Origin: Gammaproteobacteria bacterium
Lineage (GTDB): Bacteria; Pseudomonadota; Gammaproteobacteria; Pseudomonadales; DSM-25080
Direction of reading: 5' to 3'
Assembly: GCA_013372965.1 (NCBI GenBank)
Contig: JABXIR010000056.1
Location: 1 to 7,801 of the forward strand
DNA: 7,801 nt
The notes beneath the pieces are model-generated. The model saw only the letters and a list, made by a program, of their open reading frames with translations, did not search any database and had not been told where the DNA came from. Of this stretch, positions 1 through 7,322 are shown piece after piece. Position 1 is the stretch's first letter. The number at the start of each line of letters is the position of its first letter. A program made the translations under genes and the position numbers.

Positions 1-17
1 ATTATGGGCTCACGTGT

Positions 18-26
18 GGGGGAGAG
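18..26 (+). promoter_or_regulatory. Strong Shine-Dalgarno for murJ, fixing a GTG start
   Basis: The run GGGGGAGAG ends 7 bases before the GTG at 34-36. An in-frame TGA at 31-33 sits directly before that GTG, so translation cannot begin further upstream. The next in-frame ATG (81-83) would remove the N-terminal region that precedes the conserved first helix. Together these make GTG 34 the best start. The remaining bases 1-17 are too few to interpret. Confidence 0.75.
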
Positions 27-33
27 TACCTGA

Positions 34-1590
34 GTGGCAGAACAAAAAGGGTTAGTACGTAGCGGCATTGTGGTAAGTACCATGACAATGATCTCGCGCG
101 TTTTAGGATTAATACGTGATGTCGTGCTCGCGCGAGTCATCGGCGATACTCCCGCGGCCGATGCATTTTATGTTGCTATCAAGATTCCAAACTTCCTAAG
201 GCGTCTGTTTGCCGAAGGCGCTTTTTCGCAGGCGTTTGTTCCGGTGTTGGCTGAATACCGAGAACGCGGTAATGTTGCGGCCCTCAAATTATTTATCGAT
301 CGAGTCTGCGGCTTTCTGGGATTGTCGGTCGTTGGTATCACGATTGTGGTGGTGTTCTTCGCGCCACAAGTCATGATTGTATTCGCGCCTGGGTTCGTCG
401 ACGAGCCCGAGAAATTCGCTCTGGCGGCTGAATTCTTGCGAATCACCTTCCCATATCTAGCATTGATATCGCTCACTGGGTTTGCTGGCGCCATTCTAAA
501 TAGCTTCGATCGCTTCGCCATTCCGGCCATCACGCCGGTGTTTCTCAATCTGAGTCTGATTGGTGCGGCACTCTGGTTAGCCCCGTTATTCGATGAACCG
601 GCGTTTGCACTGGCTTGGGGGGTGCTCATCGCGGGTGCTGTGCAGTTGGTATTCCAGTTGCCATTTTTGGCTCAGATCAACTTGCTACCAACGCCTAGGG
701 TCAAAAAAGATAAAGGCGTCAGCAAGGTGTTGCGTTTAATGATTCCCGCACTGTTTGGTGTGAGTGTTAGTCAGATTAATTTGTTATTCGACACCATTAT
801 CGCCTCGTTCTTGCCGGGTGGCAGTGTCTCTTGGCTTTACTATTCCGACCGGTTGGCAGAGTTACCGTTGGGTGTGTTTGGTGTTGCGCTGGCAACCGTG
901 GTGCTACCAACCTTGTCAAGAAAGCATGCCCGTGGTGCCGGTGAGCTCTTTTCAGAAACCTTGAAATGGGCATCGCGAATGGTCTTTTTCATTGGGCTTC
1001 CGGCGGCCGTCGCGCTCATTATTTTGGCTGAACCATTGATCTTTACTTTGTTTGGCTACGGTCAGTTGTCAGATCGAGGCGTATTTATGTCGGCGTGGGC
1101 GCTCCGTGCTTATGCGCTTGGCTTGTTGGCGTTCATGTGGATCAAGGTGTTGGCGACAGGCTATTTCGCTCAGCAAGACACTAAAACCCCCGTGAAAATC
1201 GGTATCATCGCGATGGTGGTGAATATGGCTTTCAACGTGATCTTTGTTTGGTGGTTGTACGACAAAGAGCTCGGTCACGTCGGTTTGGCGTTGGCAACGG
1301 CCGCATCAGCTTGGCTCAACGCGGGGCTTCTGTTGCTCGGCTTGAAACGGCGACAAGTCATCCTTCCGTCTACCCTCAAGTGGGTGTCTTTAGTGCCGGT
1401 TGTCTCGACAATTTTGATGGGCGCGGCGCTTCAATTTGCGGTATTGCAGCTCGATTTAAACTGGGTCATGGCGGACTTCGTGACACGGGTCACTCACTTG
1501 TCGTGGCTCGTTGTTTTGGGCATGGTGATCTATGCCGCTTGCATCCCTTTACTCGGCTGGCGCAAAGCGCAGTTTGTTTCACCAAAATAA
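34..1590 (+). CDS. murJ: Lipid II flippase MurJ (MviN family)
   Basis: Inner-membrane protein of the MOP exporter superfamily that flips the peptidoglycan precursor lipid II from the cytoplasmic to the periplasmic face. The 518 residues are close to the E. coli length (511), and hydrophobic segments run through the whole protein, as expected for 14 membrane helices. The N-terminal hallmark is intact: SRVLGLIRD at 21-29, D43 in AADAFYVA, then NFLRRLFAEGAFSQAF at 53-68. R22, R28, D43, R56, R57 and E61 align with charged cavity residues important in E. coli MurJ. A central YYSDRLAELPLGVFGVAL segment carries R273, the counterpart of E. coli Arg270. The final two hydrophobic stretches (about 450-472 and 489-508) correspond to the last helices. 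The start is GTG, supported by a strong Shine-Dalgarno and an upstream in-frame stop. It precedes ribF on the same strand by 78 bases, as in pseudomonads. No defect seen. Confidence 0.97.
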   Translation: MAEQKGLVRSGIVVSTMTMISRVLGLIRDVVLARVIGDTPAADAFYVAIKIPNFLRRLFAEGAFSQAFVPVLAEYRERGNVAALKLFIDRVCGFLGLSVVGITIVVVFFAPQVMIVFAPGFVDEPEKFALAAEFLRITFPYLALISLTGFAGAILNSFDRFAIPAITPVFLNLSLIGAALWLAPLFDEPAFALAWGVLIAGAVQLVFQLPFLAQINLLPTPRVKKDKGVSKVLRLMIPALFGVSVSQINLLFDTIIASFLPGGSVSWLYYSDRLAELPLGVFGVALATVVLPTLSRKHARGAGELFSETLKWASRMVFFIGLPAAVALIILAEPLIFTLFGYGQLSDRGVFMSAWALRAYALGLLAFMWIKVLATGYFAQQDTKTPVKIGIIAMVVNMAFNVIFVWWLYDKELGHVGLALATAASAWLNAGLLLLGLKRRQVILPSTLKWVSLVPVVSTILMGAALQFAVLQLDLNWVMADFVTRVTHLSWLVVLGMVIYAACIPLLGWRKAQFVSPK

Positions 1591-1603
1591 ATGCGCTTTG
1601 GTG
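1563..1603. repeat. Overlapping inverted repeats at the murJ stop
   Basis: Two inverted repeats share one arm. CAAAGCGCA (1563-1571) pairs perfectly with TGCGCTTTG (1592-1600) across a 20-base loop, and CACCAAA (1580-1586) pairs perfectly with TTTGGTG (1597-1603) across a 10-base loop. They compete for TTTG at 1597-1600, so only one can form at a time. No T-run follows (the next bases are CTGAAAAAGC), so neither looks like an intrinsic terminator on this strand. A role as attenuator or mRNA 3'-end stabiliser is possible but unproven. Confidence 0.45.
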
Positions 1604-1632
1604 CTGAAAAAGCGATCAACTAACGATATACT
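1604..1632 (+). promoter_or_regulatory. Candidate sigma70-type promoter for ribF and downstream genes
   Basis: A -35-like CTGAAA (1604-1609, 4 of 6 to TTGACA) and a -10-like TATACT (1627-1632, 5 of 6 to TATAAT) are separated by 17 bases. It lies in the only sizeable gap before the ribF-ispH run and would give a short leader ending at the ribF start (1669). The ribF Shine-Dalgarno is probably GAGAAG at 1656-1661, 7 bases before the ATG. Hexamer matching by eye is weak evidence; the location helps the case. Confidence 0.4.
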
Positions 1633-1668
1633 TCGCACTTTGTACGTAACAAACTGAGAAGCGCTTGA

Positions 1669-2604
1669 ATGCAGCTAGTTAGAGGTCTGCAAAACCTATC
1701 TAAAATCGACTTGCCGAGTGTCGTCACCATCGGAGCTTTCGATGGTCTCCATCTTGGGCATCAAGCGATTATCGATCGTGTTATTCAAGTGGCCAAGACG
1801 CTCAAAGCAACGCCTACGGTTGTTCTCTTTGAGCCGCAACCCAGCGAGTTTTTTGCGCCGTCTAGCGCGCCGGCTCGCCTCAGTCGTTTTCGCGACAAGG
1901 TTGAAGTGCTAGCGAGGCTCGGAATACAGCGCGTTGTTTGCTTACGTTTCAACAGCGCACTGGCCTCGATGAACCCTGAACGGTTTGTCGAAAGCGTGAT
2001 TCGCGATGGCTTAAAAACGAAGCACCTCATTGTCGGTGACGACTTTCGTTTTGGAGAGCGACGCTTAGGCGATTACGCGATGTTAAATCGTTGCGCCGAC
2101 GTCATGGGGTTTAAGGTCGAAGATACACCAACCACGCTGCACGATGGCGAGCGCATTAGCAGTACTCGCATTCGAGCTGCGTTATCGCGAGGTGACTGCG
2201 ATCAGGCTGAAACCCTGCTAGGGAGACCTTATCGCATCAGCGGGCGAGTCGGATTTGGCAAGCAGCTCGGCCGAACCATCGGCGTGCCAACGGCAAACGT
2301 GGCGCTTAATCGCCGTACTACGCCACTGGGCGGTGTCTATGCAGTGTTAGCAACCACGCAACAGGGTGCGCGTTTCACAGCGGTGGCGAATGTTGGCGTA
2401 AAACCAACGGTCGGAGGCGAAACTAGGCCCGGCCTAGAAGTACATATTTTTGACTTTAAGGGCGATTTATACGGGCAGCGGCTCGACGTTGATTTTATGC
2501 TTAAAATTCGTGATGAGCGCGCTTTCGCATCATTCGATGCGCTTAAAGAACAGATTTTTCAAGATCAAGAACAGGCGAAGCAATTCTTTGCCGAAGGTGT
2601 TTAG
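1669..2604 (+). CDS. ribF: Bifunctional riboflavin kinase / FAD synthetase RibF
   Basis: Cytoplasmic enzyme that phosphorylates riboflavin to FMN and adenylates FMN to FAD. At 311 residues it is the normal size (E. coli 313). The N-terminal FMN adenylyltransferase half has the nucleotidyl-transferase signature GAFDGLHLGH at 22-31, VGDDFRFG at 122-129 and the KMSKS-like loop ISSTRIR at 163-169. The C-terminal flavokinase half starts at LGRPYRISGRVGFGKQLGRTIG, has the PTAN motif at 207-210, the LGGVYAV strand, and ANVGVKPTVGG followed by LEVHIFDF, where E257 is the expected catalytic glutamate. Both activities should therefore be present. It begins at ATG after GAGAAG and ends 8 bases before ileS, the same pairing as in E. 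coli and Pseudomonas, so it is probably the first gene of the operon or co-read from murJ. A self-complementary AAGCGCTT (1659-1666) overlaps the Shine-Dalgarno region. Confidence 0.97.
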   Translation: MQLVRGLQNLSKIDLPSVVTIGAFDGLHLGHQAIIDRVIQVAKTLKATPTVVLFEPQPSEFFAPSSAPARLSRFRDKVEVLARLGIQRVVCLRFNSALASMNPERFVESVIRDGLKTKHLIVGDDFRFGERRLGDYAMLNRCADVMGFKVEDTPTTLHDGERISSTRIRAALSRGDCDQAETLLGRPYRISGRVGFGKQLGRTIGVPTANVALNRRTTPLGGVYAVLATTQQGARFTAVANVGVKPTVGGETRPGLEVHIFDFKGDLYGQRLDVDFMLKIRDERAFASFDALKEQIFQDQEQAKQFFAEGV

Positions 2605-2612
2605 GTAAAAAA

Positions 2613-5405
2613 ATGAGTGATTACAAAAGTACGCTAAATCTACCCGAAACTGGGTTCCCAATGCGTGGTAATTTAGCGCAGCGCGAACCGAAGATGCTGA
2701 AGCGTTGGACAGACGAAAATCTGTACAACACGATTCGTGAGGCACGTGCAGGTCGTGAGCAATTTATTCTTCATGACGGCCCTCCGTACGCGAATGGCGA
2801 TATTCACATTGGTCACTCGGTTAATAAAATTCTCAAAGACATTATCGTAAAGTCGAAGACCCTATCGGGTTTCGACGCACCGTATGTGCCCGGTTGGGAC
2901 TGTCACGGTCTTCCGATTGAACACAACGTCGAAAAGAAGAAAGGCAAGGCGGGTGTCAAGGTTCCGTACGACAAGTTCCGCGAAGCGTGTCGCGTGTACG
3001 CGGCTAAACAAGTCGAGGGTCAAAAGGCCGACTTCATTCGTTTGGGCGTGCTGGGCGAGTGGGATAATCCTTATCTCACCATGGATTTCCAAACCGAAGC
3101 CGATATTATTCGAGCGCTTGGTAAAATCGCTGAAAACGGTCACTTAGTCAAAGGCTTCAAGCCTGTGTATTGGAGTGTTGTGGGTGGTTCGGCGCTTGCT
3201 GAGGCAGAAGTCGAGTACAAAGACAAAACCAGCTGGGCCATTGACGTTGCCTACAAGGCAGTCGATCAAACCGCTTTAGCGGCCGCGTTTGGTGTTGCCG
3301 AGGGACCATCGGCGTCGGTGGTTATCTGGACAACAACGCCTTGGACACTGCCATCGTCACAAGCCGTTAGCTTGAATGAAGAAGTCGAATACGCATTGGT
3401 CGACTATCGCGGCGAGCGTTTCGTCTTTGCAGCGGTTCTCGTCGACGATGTCTTTAAGCGCTACGGTAGCGAACACTACACGGTCATTGGACATGCAAAA
3501 GGCGCCGCGCTCGAAGGCATGAAGCTTAAGCACCCTTTCTATGATCTTGAAGTTCCAGTCATTCTGGGTGATCACGTTACAACCGACGCGGGTACGGGCG
3601 CAGTGCACACAGCTCCAGATCACGGTGTGGAAGACTTTCAGGTAGGCAAAAAGTACGGTATCGGGACGTTGAATCGTGTCGATGACAGCGGAGTGTTCCG
3701 CGACACCACACCGATTTTTGCGGGTGAGCACGTCTACAAAGTTGATAAGCCGGTGATCGACTTACTCGAAGAAAACGGCGTACTCCTCAAGGCTGAGCAG
3801 TTCCAACACAGTTATCCGCATTGCTGGCGTACCAAAACGCCGTTGATCTATCGAGCAACGCCGCAGTGGTTCATCAGCATGAACGAACAAGGTCTACTTG
3901 AGGGTGCGCTCGCCGCTGTAAAAGACGTCGAGTGGCTCCCTGAGTGGGGCCAAGCACGTATCGAAAGTATGCTCGATGCATCTCCCGACTGGTGTATCTC
4001 TCGTCAGCGTACGTGGGGTGTTCCAATTGCGTTGTTTATCCACAAAGAGACCGGCGACTTGCACCCGAATACACCGGCACTCATCGAGGCCGTCGCACAA
4101 AAAGTCGAAGGCAAAGGCATTGAAGCTTGGTTCGAACTCGATGCCAGTGAGCTTCTTGGCGCAGACGCAAACGAGTACACCAAAGTCACCGATACACTCG
4201 ATGTATGGTTCGACTCGGGTGTCACGCATTACTCGGTCGTCGCGCGTCGCAACAACTTACGCTTCCCTGCTGACTTATATCTCGAGGGTAGCGACCAGCA
4301 CCGAGGTTGGTTCCAGTCATCGCTAAAAACAGCGATCGCCATGTATGGTCAAGCGCCGTATAAGCAAGTGCTGACACACGGTTTCACCGTGGATGCGCAG
4401 GGTCGCAAGATGTCGAAGTCGATCGGAAACGTGATGTCACCGCAGAAAGTGGTGAACGATCTAGGCGCCGATATTTTACGTTTATGGGTTGCGGCTACCG
4501 ACTTCAGTGCAGAGATGAGCGTCTCGGATGAAATCCTCAAGCGTACCGCTGAGTCGTATCGTCGTATTCGAAACACATTGCGCTTCTTGCTTTCAAATTT
4601 GGTGGGCTTCGACCCCGCAACCGACTTAGTCGCGACTGATGAAATGGTGGCACTTGATCGTTGGGCGGTTGATCGCGCTGCCAAAGTTCAAGACGCGATT
4701 ATTGCCGATTACGACAAGTACAACATGCACTCAATCTACCAACGCTTGCAGCAGTTCTGCATCGTTGACTTGGGTGGATTCTACCTCGACATCATTAAAG
4801 ATCGTCAGTACACCTGCGCGCCAAATAGCGTTGCACGTCGTTCAGCTCAAACCGCGATCTTCCATATTGCTGAGGCGATGGTTCGCTGGTTGGCTCCGAT
4901 TACCAGTTTCACGGCGGATGAGGCATGGGAGTATCTTCCTGGCGATCGTGAAAAAACTGTGTTTATCGCGGAGTGGTACACAGGCTTGTCGAAGCTTGAG
5001 GGCGAAGTCGCTCTTACCGATCACGATTGGCAGCAAGTGATGGCCGTTAAAACTGCGGTCAACAAGGCGATCGAGACGGCTCGTAACCAAGGTGTTATTC
5101 GTGGCTCGCTTGATGCAGAAGTATATCTTGATGCGTCATCGGAGCTTGAAACCCTATTAAACGTCTTTGGCGATGAACTGCGTTTCGTTTTAATTACCTC
5201 GGGCGCAGTGGTTGGCTCTCACGAAAGTTGTGTCGACTCAGAACTCGACGGCCTCAAAGTAGGTGTGGTGAAAAGCGAGAGTGAAAAATGTGAGCGCTGC
5301 TGGCACCACCGCGAAGATGTGGGCGCGAGCGACACTCATCCAACTTTATGTTCTCGTTGTATAACCAACGTAGACGGCGACGGAGAGGAGCGTAACTTCG
5401 CATGA
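2613..5405 (+). CDS. ileS: Isoleucyl-tRNA synthetase IleS
   Basis: Class I aminoacyl-tRNA synthetase that charges tRNA-Ile and edits mischarged valine. The 930 residues match the bacterial zinc-containing type (E. coli 938). The Rossmann domain opens with PPYANGDIHIGH (57-68, HIGH at 65-68). The CP1 editing domain contains WTTTPWTLP (239-247) and GTGAVHTAPDHGVEDF, with H332 and D341 matching E. coli editing residues H333 and D342. WFDSG, YLEGSDQHRGWF and KMSKS (599-603) complete the active site. The anticodon-binding domain follows, then a C-terminal zinc ribbon with C893, C896, C913 and C916 and the family's GDGE..FA-type tail. The start ATG lies 8 bases after ribF; its Shine-Dalgarno is only a weak AGGT (2603-2606) overlapping the ribF stop, which suggests coupled translation. 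Oddities: WSVVGG (187-192) replaces the WC.DC-type sequence of E. coli, and D336 replaces the Gly of PGHG. Confidence 0.98.
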   Translation: MSDYKSTLNLPETGFPMRGNLAQREPKMLKRWTDENLYNTIREARAGREQFILHDGPPYANGDIHIGHSVNKILKDIIVKSKTLSGFDAPYVPGWDCHGLPIEHNVEKKKGKAGVKVPYDKFREACRVYAAKQVEGQKADFIRLGVLGEWDNPYLTMDFQTEADIIRALGKIAENGHLVKGFKPVYWSVVGGSALAEAEVEYKDKTSWAIDVAYKAVDQTALAAAFGVAEGPSASVVIWTTTPWTLPSSQAVSLNEEVEYALVDYRGERFVFAAVLVDDVFKRYGSEHYTVIGHAKGAALEGMKLKHPFYDLEVPVILGDHVTTDAGTGAVHTAPDHGVEDFQVGKKYGIGTLNRVDDSGVFRDTTPIFAGEHVYKVDKPVIDLLEENGVLLKAEQFQHSYPHCWRTKTPLIYRATPQWFISMNEQGLLEGALAAVKDVEWLPEWGQARIESMLDASPDWCISRQRTWGVPIALFIHKETGDLHPNTPALIEAVAQKVEGKGIEAWFELDASELLGADANEYTKVTDTLDVWFDSGVTHYSVVARRNNLRFPADLYLEGSDQHRGWFQSSLKTAIAMYGQAPYKQVLTHGFTVDAQGRKMSKSIGNVMSPQKVVNDLGADILRLWVAATDFSAEMSVSDEILKRTAESYRRIRNTLRFLLSNLVGFDPATDLVATDEMVALDRWAVDRAAKVQDAIIADYDKYNMHSIYQRLQQFCIVDLGGFYLDIIKDRQYTCAPNSVARRSAQTAIFHIAEAMVRWLAPITSFTADEAWEYLPGDREKTVFIAEWYTGLSKLEGEVALTDHDWQQVMAVKTAVNKAIETARNQGVIRGSLDAEVYLDASSELETLLNVFGDELRFVLITSGAVVGSHESCVDSELDGLKVGVVKSESEKCERCWHHREDVGASDTHPTLCSRCITNVDGDGEERNFA
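5382..5390 (+). promoter_or_regulatory. lspA Shine-Dalgarno embedded in the ileS C-terminal codons
   Basis: GGAGAGGAG falls in codons for the conserved IleS tail (G924, E925, E926) and ends 11 bases before the first lspA ATG, or 14 before the second. It is the best ribosome-binding site for lspA, which has no intergenic leader of its own because its start overlaps the ileS stop in ATGA. Confidence 0.6.
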
Positions 5406-5899
5406 TGTCGACAATTAAGTGGTTTGTCGTTGCGGCGCTGGTAGTCATCGCTGATCAATACACGAAACAGTTAGCTGAAGCCTCGCTGAGTTACGGCGAG
5501 CAAATTGTTGTAACCAGCTGGTTCAACTGGACTTTGCTCTACAACACGGGTGCCGCGTTTAGTTTTCTAGCGGATGCAGGCGGCTGGCAGCGTTGGTTTT
5601 TCATCATTCTCACACTGGTCGTATCCGCGGTCATTGTTGGGTGGGTGGTTCGCCTGAAGGACACGCATGCTTGGCTGAGCTTTGGTCTCGCTTGTGTCTT
5701 GGGTGGCGCGCTTGGCAATTTGTACGATCGCGCGGTGCTCGGCCATGTGATCGACTTTATCCAGTGGCACTATAACGGTATGTACTGGCCGGCGTTCAAC
5801 ATTGCGGATGCGGCGATCGTTCTCGGTGGTGCGATTTTAATTATTGATAGTTTGGTTGAAGGTAAGCGAAAGAAACATGACAGCAACGATAACAAGTAA
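5402..5899 (+). CDS. lspA: Lipoprotein signal peptidase LspA (signal peptidase II)
   Basis: Inner-membrane aspartyl protease that removes the signal peptide from diacylated prolipoproteins. At 165 residues it is the usual size (E. coli 164), with four hydrophobic segments at about 5-17, 58-83, 91-107 and 130-154. Family motifs are all present: ADQYTK at 17-22, YNTGAAFSFL starting at Y47, LGNLYDR, VIDFI with catalytic D118, and PAFNIADAAIV with catalytic D136. The start ATG overlaps the ileS stop as ATGA, giving a 4-base overlap; a second ATG follows immediately (5405), so the true start may be one codon later. The C-terminus is a charged tail rich in Lys and Asp whose codons also contain the fkpB start. 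The ileS-lspA coupling is widely conserved in gammaproteobacteria. Confidence 0.97.
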   Translation: MMSTIKWFVVAALVVIADQYTKQLAEASLSYGEQIVVTSWFNWTLLYNTGAAFSFLADAGGWQRWFFIILTLVVSAVIVGWVVRLKDTHAWLSFGLACVLGGALGNLYDRAVLGHVIDFIQWHYNGMYWPAFNIADAAIVLGGAILIIDSLVEGKRKKHDSNDNK

Positions 5900-6308
5900 C
5901 TCAAAAGTTACCCTCAACTTTGAGCTGGCGTTAGCCAGCGGTGACGTTGTCGACAGTACTTTCGATGCGCAACAGCCCGCCAGTTTCACCATGGGTGACG
6001 GCTCGTTGTTGCCGGGCTTTGAAGCCAAGCTGTTAGGGCTAAGGCCGGGACAATCGGCGACGTTCGAAGTGGCTCCGGAAGAGGGCTTTGGTCAACCGGC
6101 AGAGGCAAACTTTCAACGCGTACCCAAATCGCTGTTCGACGAAAGTTCACTCGAGTTGGGTATGGTGATGAGCTTTTCGAATGGCCCAGAGGGTGAGTTG
6201 CCTGGCATTATTCATGCAATAGAAGACGAAGAGGTTGTCGTTAACTTTAATCATCCGCTATCGGGCGAAACTCTGGCGTTTCGCGTCGAGATTATAGACG
6301 TTGAGTAA
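5877..6308 (+). CDS. fkpB: FKBP-type peptidyl-prolyl cis-trans isomerase, SlpA/FkpB type
   Basis: Small cytoplasmic peptidyl-prolyl isomerase and probable chaperone. I chose ATG 5877, giving 143 residues beginning MTATITSNSKVTLNFELAL, which aligns with the E. coli FkpB start (149 residues). An upstream in-frame TTG at 5844 would add 11 residues with no family support. The FKBP core begins with VTLNFELALASGDVVDSTF; then come FTMGDGSLLPGFEAKLLGLRPGQSATFEVAPEEGFG, the insert-in-flap region (about 70-115), and the family-typical VNFNHPLSGETLAFRVEI near the end. It overlaps lspA by 23 bases and ends 6 bases before ispH, the order found in E. coli. The only Shine-Dalgarno-like bases are GAAGG at 5858-5862, rather far upstream, so initiation may depend on ribosomes finishing lspA. 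The specific protein clients cannot be told from sequence. Confidence 0.95.
   Translation: MTATITSNSKVTLNFELALASGDVVDSTFDAQQPASFTMGDGSLLPGFEAKLLGLRPGQSATFEVAPEEGFGQPAEANFQRVPKSLFDESSLELGMVMSFSNGPEGELPGIIHAIEDEEVVVNFNHPLSGETLAFRVEIIDVE
5924..5939. repeat. Stem-loop early in fkpB
   Basis: GCTGGC (5924-5929) and GCCAGC (5934-5939) form a perfect 6-base GC-rich stem with a GTTA loop, about 47 bases inside fkpB. A smaller inverted pair, CTCAA (5913-5917) and TTGAG (5920-5924), abuts it. It encodes ordinary FKBP residues, so it may be coincidental; no T-run follows. Confidence 0.3.
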
Positions 6309-6314
6309 AACATA

Positions 6315-7277
6315 ATGACTATTCAGGTGAATCTAGCGAATCCTCGTGGCTTTTGCGCCGGGGTAGACCGAGCCATTGAAATTGTGAATCGAGCTCTCGA
6401 TATATTCGGCGCTCCGATTTATGTTCGTCACGAAGTCGTGCATAACAAATACGTAGTCGACACCTTGCGTGATCGCGGCGCGATTTTTGTGGAGGAACTT
6501 AACGAAGTTCCAGACGATAAAATTGTGATCTTCAGTGCTCACGGCGTGTCGAAAGCCGTTGAAACCGAAGCGGAACATCGCGGTCTTCGCGTATTCGATG
6601 CGACCTGCCCGTTGGTGACAAAAGTCCATATGGAAGTTCTTAAATACGCTCGAGAAGGCTATGACTGCATTCTCATCGGCCACGATGGGCACCCAGAGGT
6701 TGAAGGGACCATGGGTCGCTTCGATACCTCGTATGGCGGTGTGATCCATCTTGTAGAAGATTCGAACGATGTCATGAATCTTCAAGTTCGCGATGAATCC
6801 AAGCTGGCCTATGTGACCCAAACCACGCTCTCAATGGATGACACAGCCGAAGTGATCGATGCGCTTCGACAGCGTTTTCCGAGTGTACGCGGGCCGCGTA
6901 AAGACGACATTTGTTATGCAACGCAAAATCGCCAAGATGCGGTGCGCTCTCTTGCCGAGAATAACGACCTGGTACTGGTGGTGGGCTCGGTGAATTCATC
7001 GAACTCGAACCGCCTGCGAGAATTAGCCGAGCGTGTTGGTGCCAAGAGTTTTCTAATCGATCGTGCGGAAGACGTTCAGGGTGAATGGCTCGATGGCGTA
7101 AGCCGTGTCGGTATTACGGCAGGCGCATCGGCACCCGAGGTGCTGGTCCAGTCGGTTATTTCAAAGCTTGAGTCTTTTGGTTCCCAGCCAGCAGTCGAAG
7201 CGATAGGCCGTGAAGAGAACGTCACCTTCTCACTCCCGAAGGAACTTCGTTTAGTCGATATTACGCCCGAAAACTAA
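6315..7277 (+). CDS. ispH: 4-hydroxy-3-methylbut-2-enyl diphosphate reductase IspH (LytB)
   Basis: Cytoplasmic iron-sulfur enzyme for the last step of the MEP pathway, reducing HMBPP to IPP and DMAPP. It has 320 residues, a normal length. The three cluster cysteines are C14 (in GFCAGVDRA), C98 (in DATCPLVTKVH) and C200 (in DDICYATQNRQ). Substrate-binding residues are also present: H43 in HEVVHNKYV, H76 in SAHGVS, H126 and E128 in GHDGHPEVEGTMG, the TQTTLS loop, the VGSVNSSNSNRL segment and GITAGASAPE near the C-terminus. Relative to E. coli there is one extra residue between E128 and C200. It starts 6 bases after fkpB with only a weak Shine-Dalgarno, so it is probably translated as part of the same message. 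It indicates that this organism makes isoprenoids, including the undecaprenyl carrier used with MurJ, through the MEP route. Confidence 0.98.
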   Translation: MTIQVNLANPRGFCAGVDRAIEIVNRALDIFGAPIYVRHEVVHNKYVVDTLRDRGAIFVEELNEVPDDKIVIFSAHGVSKAVETEAEHRGLRVFDATCPLVTKVHMEVLKYAREGYDCILIGHDGHPEVEGTMGRFDTSYGGVIHLVEDSNDVMNLQVRDESKLAYVTQTTLSMDDTAEVIDALRQRFPSVRGPRKDDICYATQNRQDAVRSLAENNDLVLVVGSVNSSNSNRLRELAERVGAKSFLIDRAEDVQGEWLDGVSRVGITAGASAPEVLVQSVISKLESFGSQPAVEAIGREENVTFSLPKELRLVDITPEN

Positions 7278-7286
7278 GTCATTAGG

Positions 7287-7306
7287 GGGCGGTTCAATGG
7301 CCGCCC
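7287..7306. other. GC-rich stem-loop after ispH, possible weak terminator
   Basis: GGGCGG (7287-7292) pairs perfectly with CCGCCC (7301-7306) around an 8-base loop, starting 9 bases after the ispH stop. The bases after it (AGTCCACATACTGG) contain no T-run, so it is not a canonical intrinsic terminator. It could slow polymerase, protect the 3' end of the upstream message or work with Rho. Its location at the boundary between the housekeeping run and the pilin genes fits an operon border. Confidence 0.4.
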
Positions 7307-7322
7307 AGTCCACATACTGGTT

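Noticed and set aside
168..629. A 153-residue open frame on the - strand inside murJ
   Set aside because: It lies wholly antisense to a confidently identified MurJ, has a low-complexity Ala/Asn/Arg-rich composition and no recognisable motif; it is a shadow of the coding strand.
1591..1668. Possible divergent rpsT or small gene between murJ and ribF
   Set aside because: The 78-base gap is too short for rpsT and shows no supported coding frame on either strand.
2605..2612. Possible T-box or other leader riboswitch before ileS
   Set aside because: Only 8 bases separate ribF from ileS, leaving no room for a leader RNA; T-box control is also a feature of Gram-positive bacteria.
5844..5876. TTG-started N-terminal extension of fkpB
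   Set aside because: The extra 11 residues are read from the lspA tail in another frame and do not match the FkpB family, whereas ATG 5877 aligns with the E. coli start.
6333..6821. A 162-residue open frame on the - strand inside ispH
   Set aside because: It is antisense to the catalytic core of IspH, shows no motif and has no start-site signal; best explained by codon bias of the real gene.
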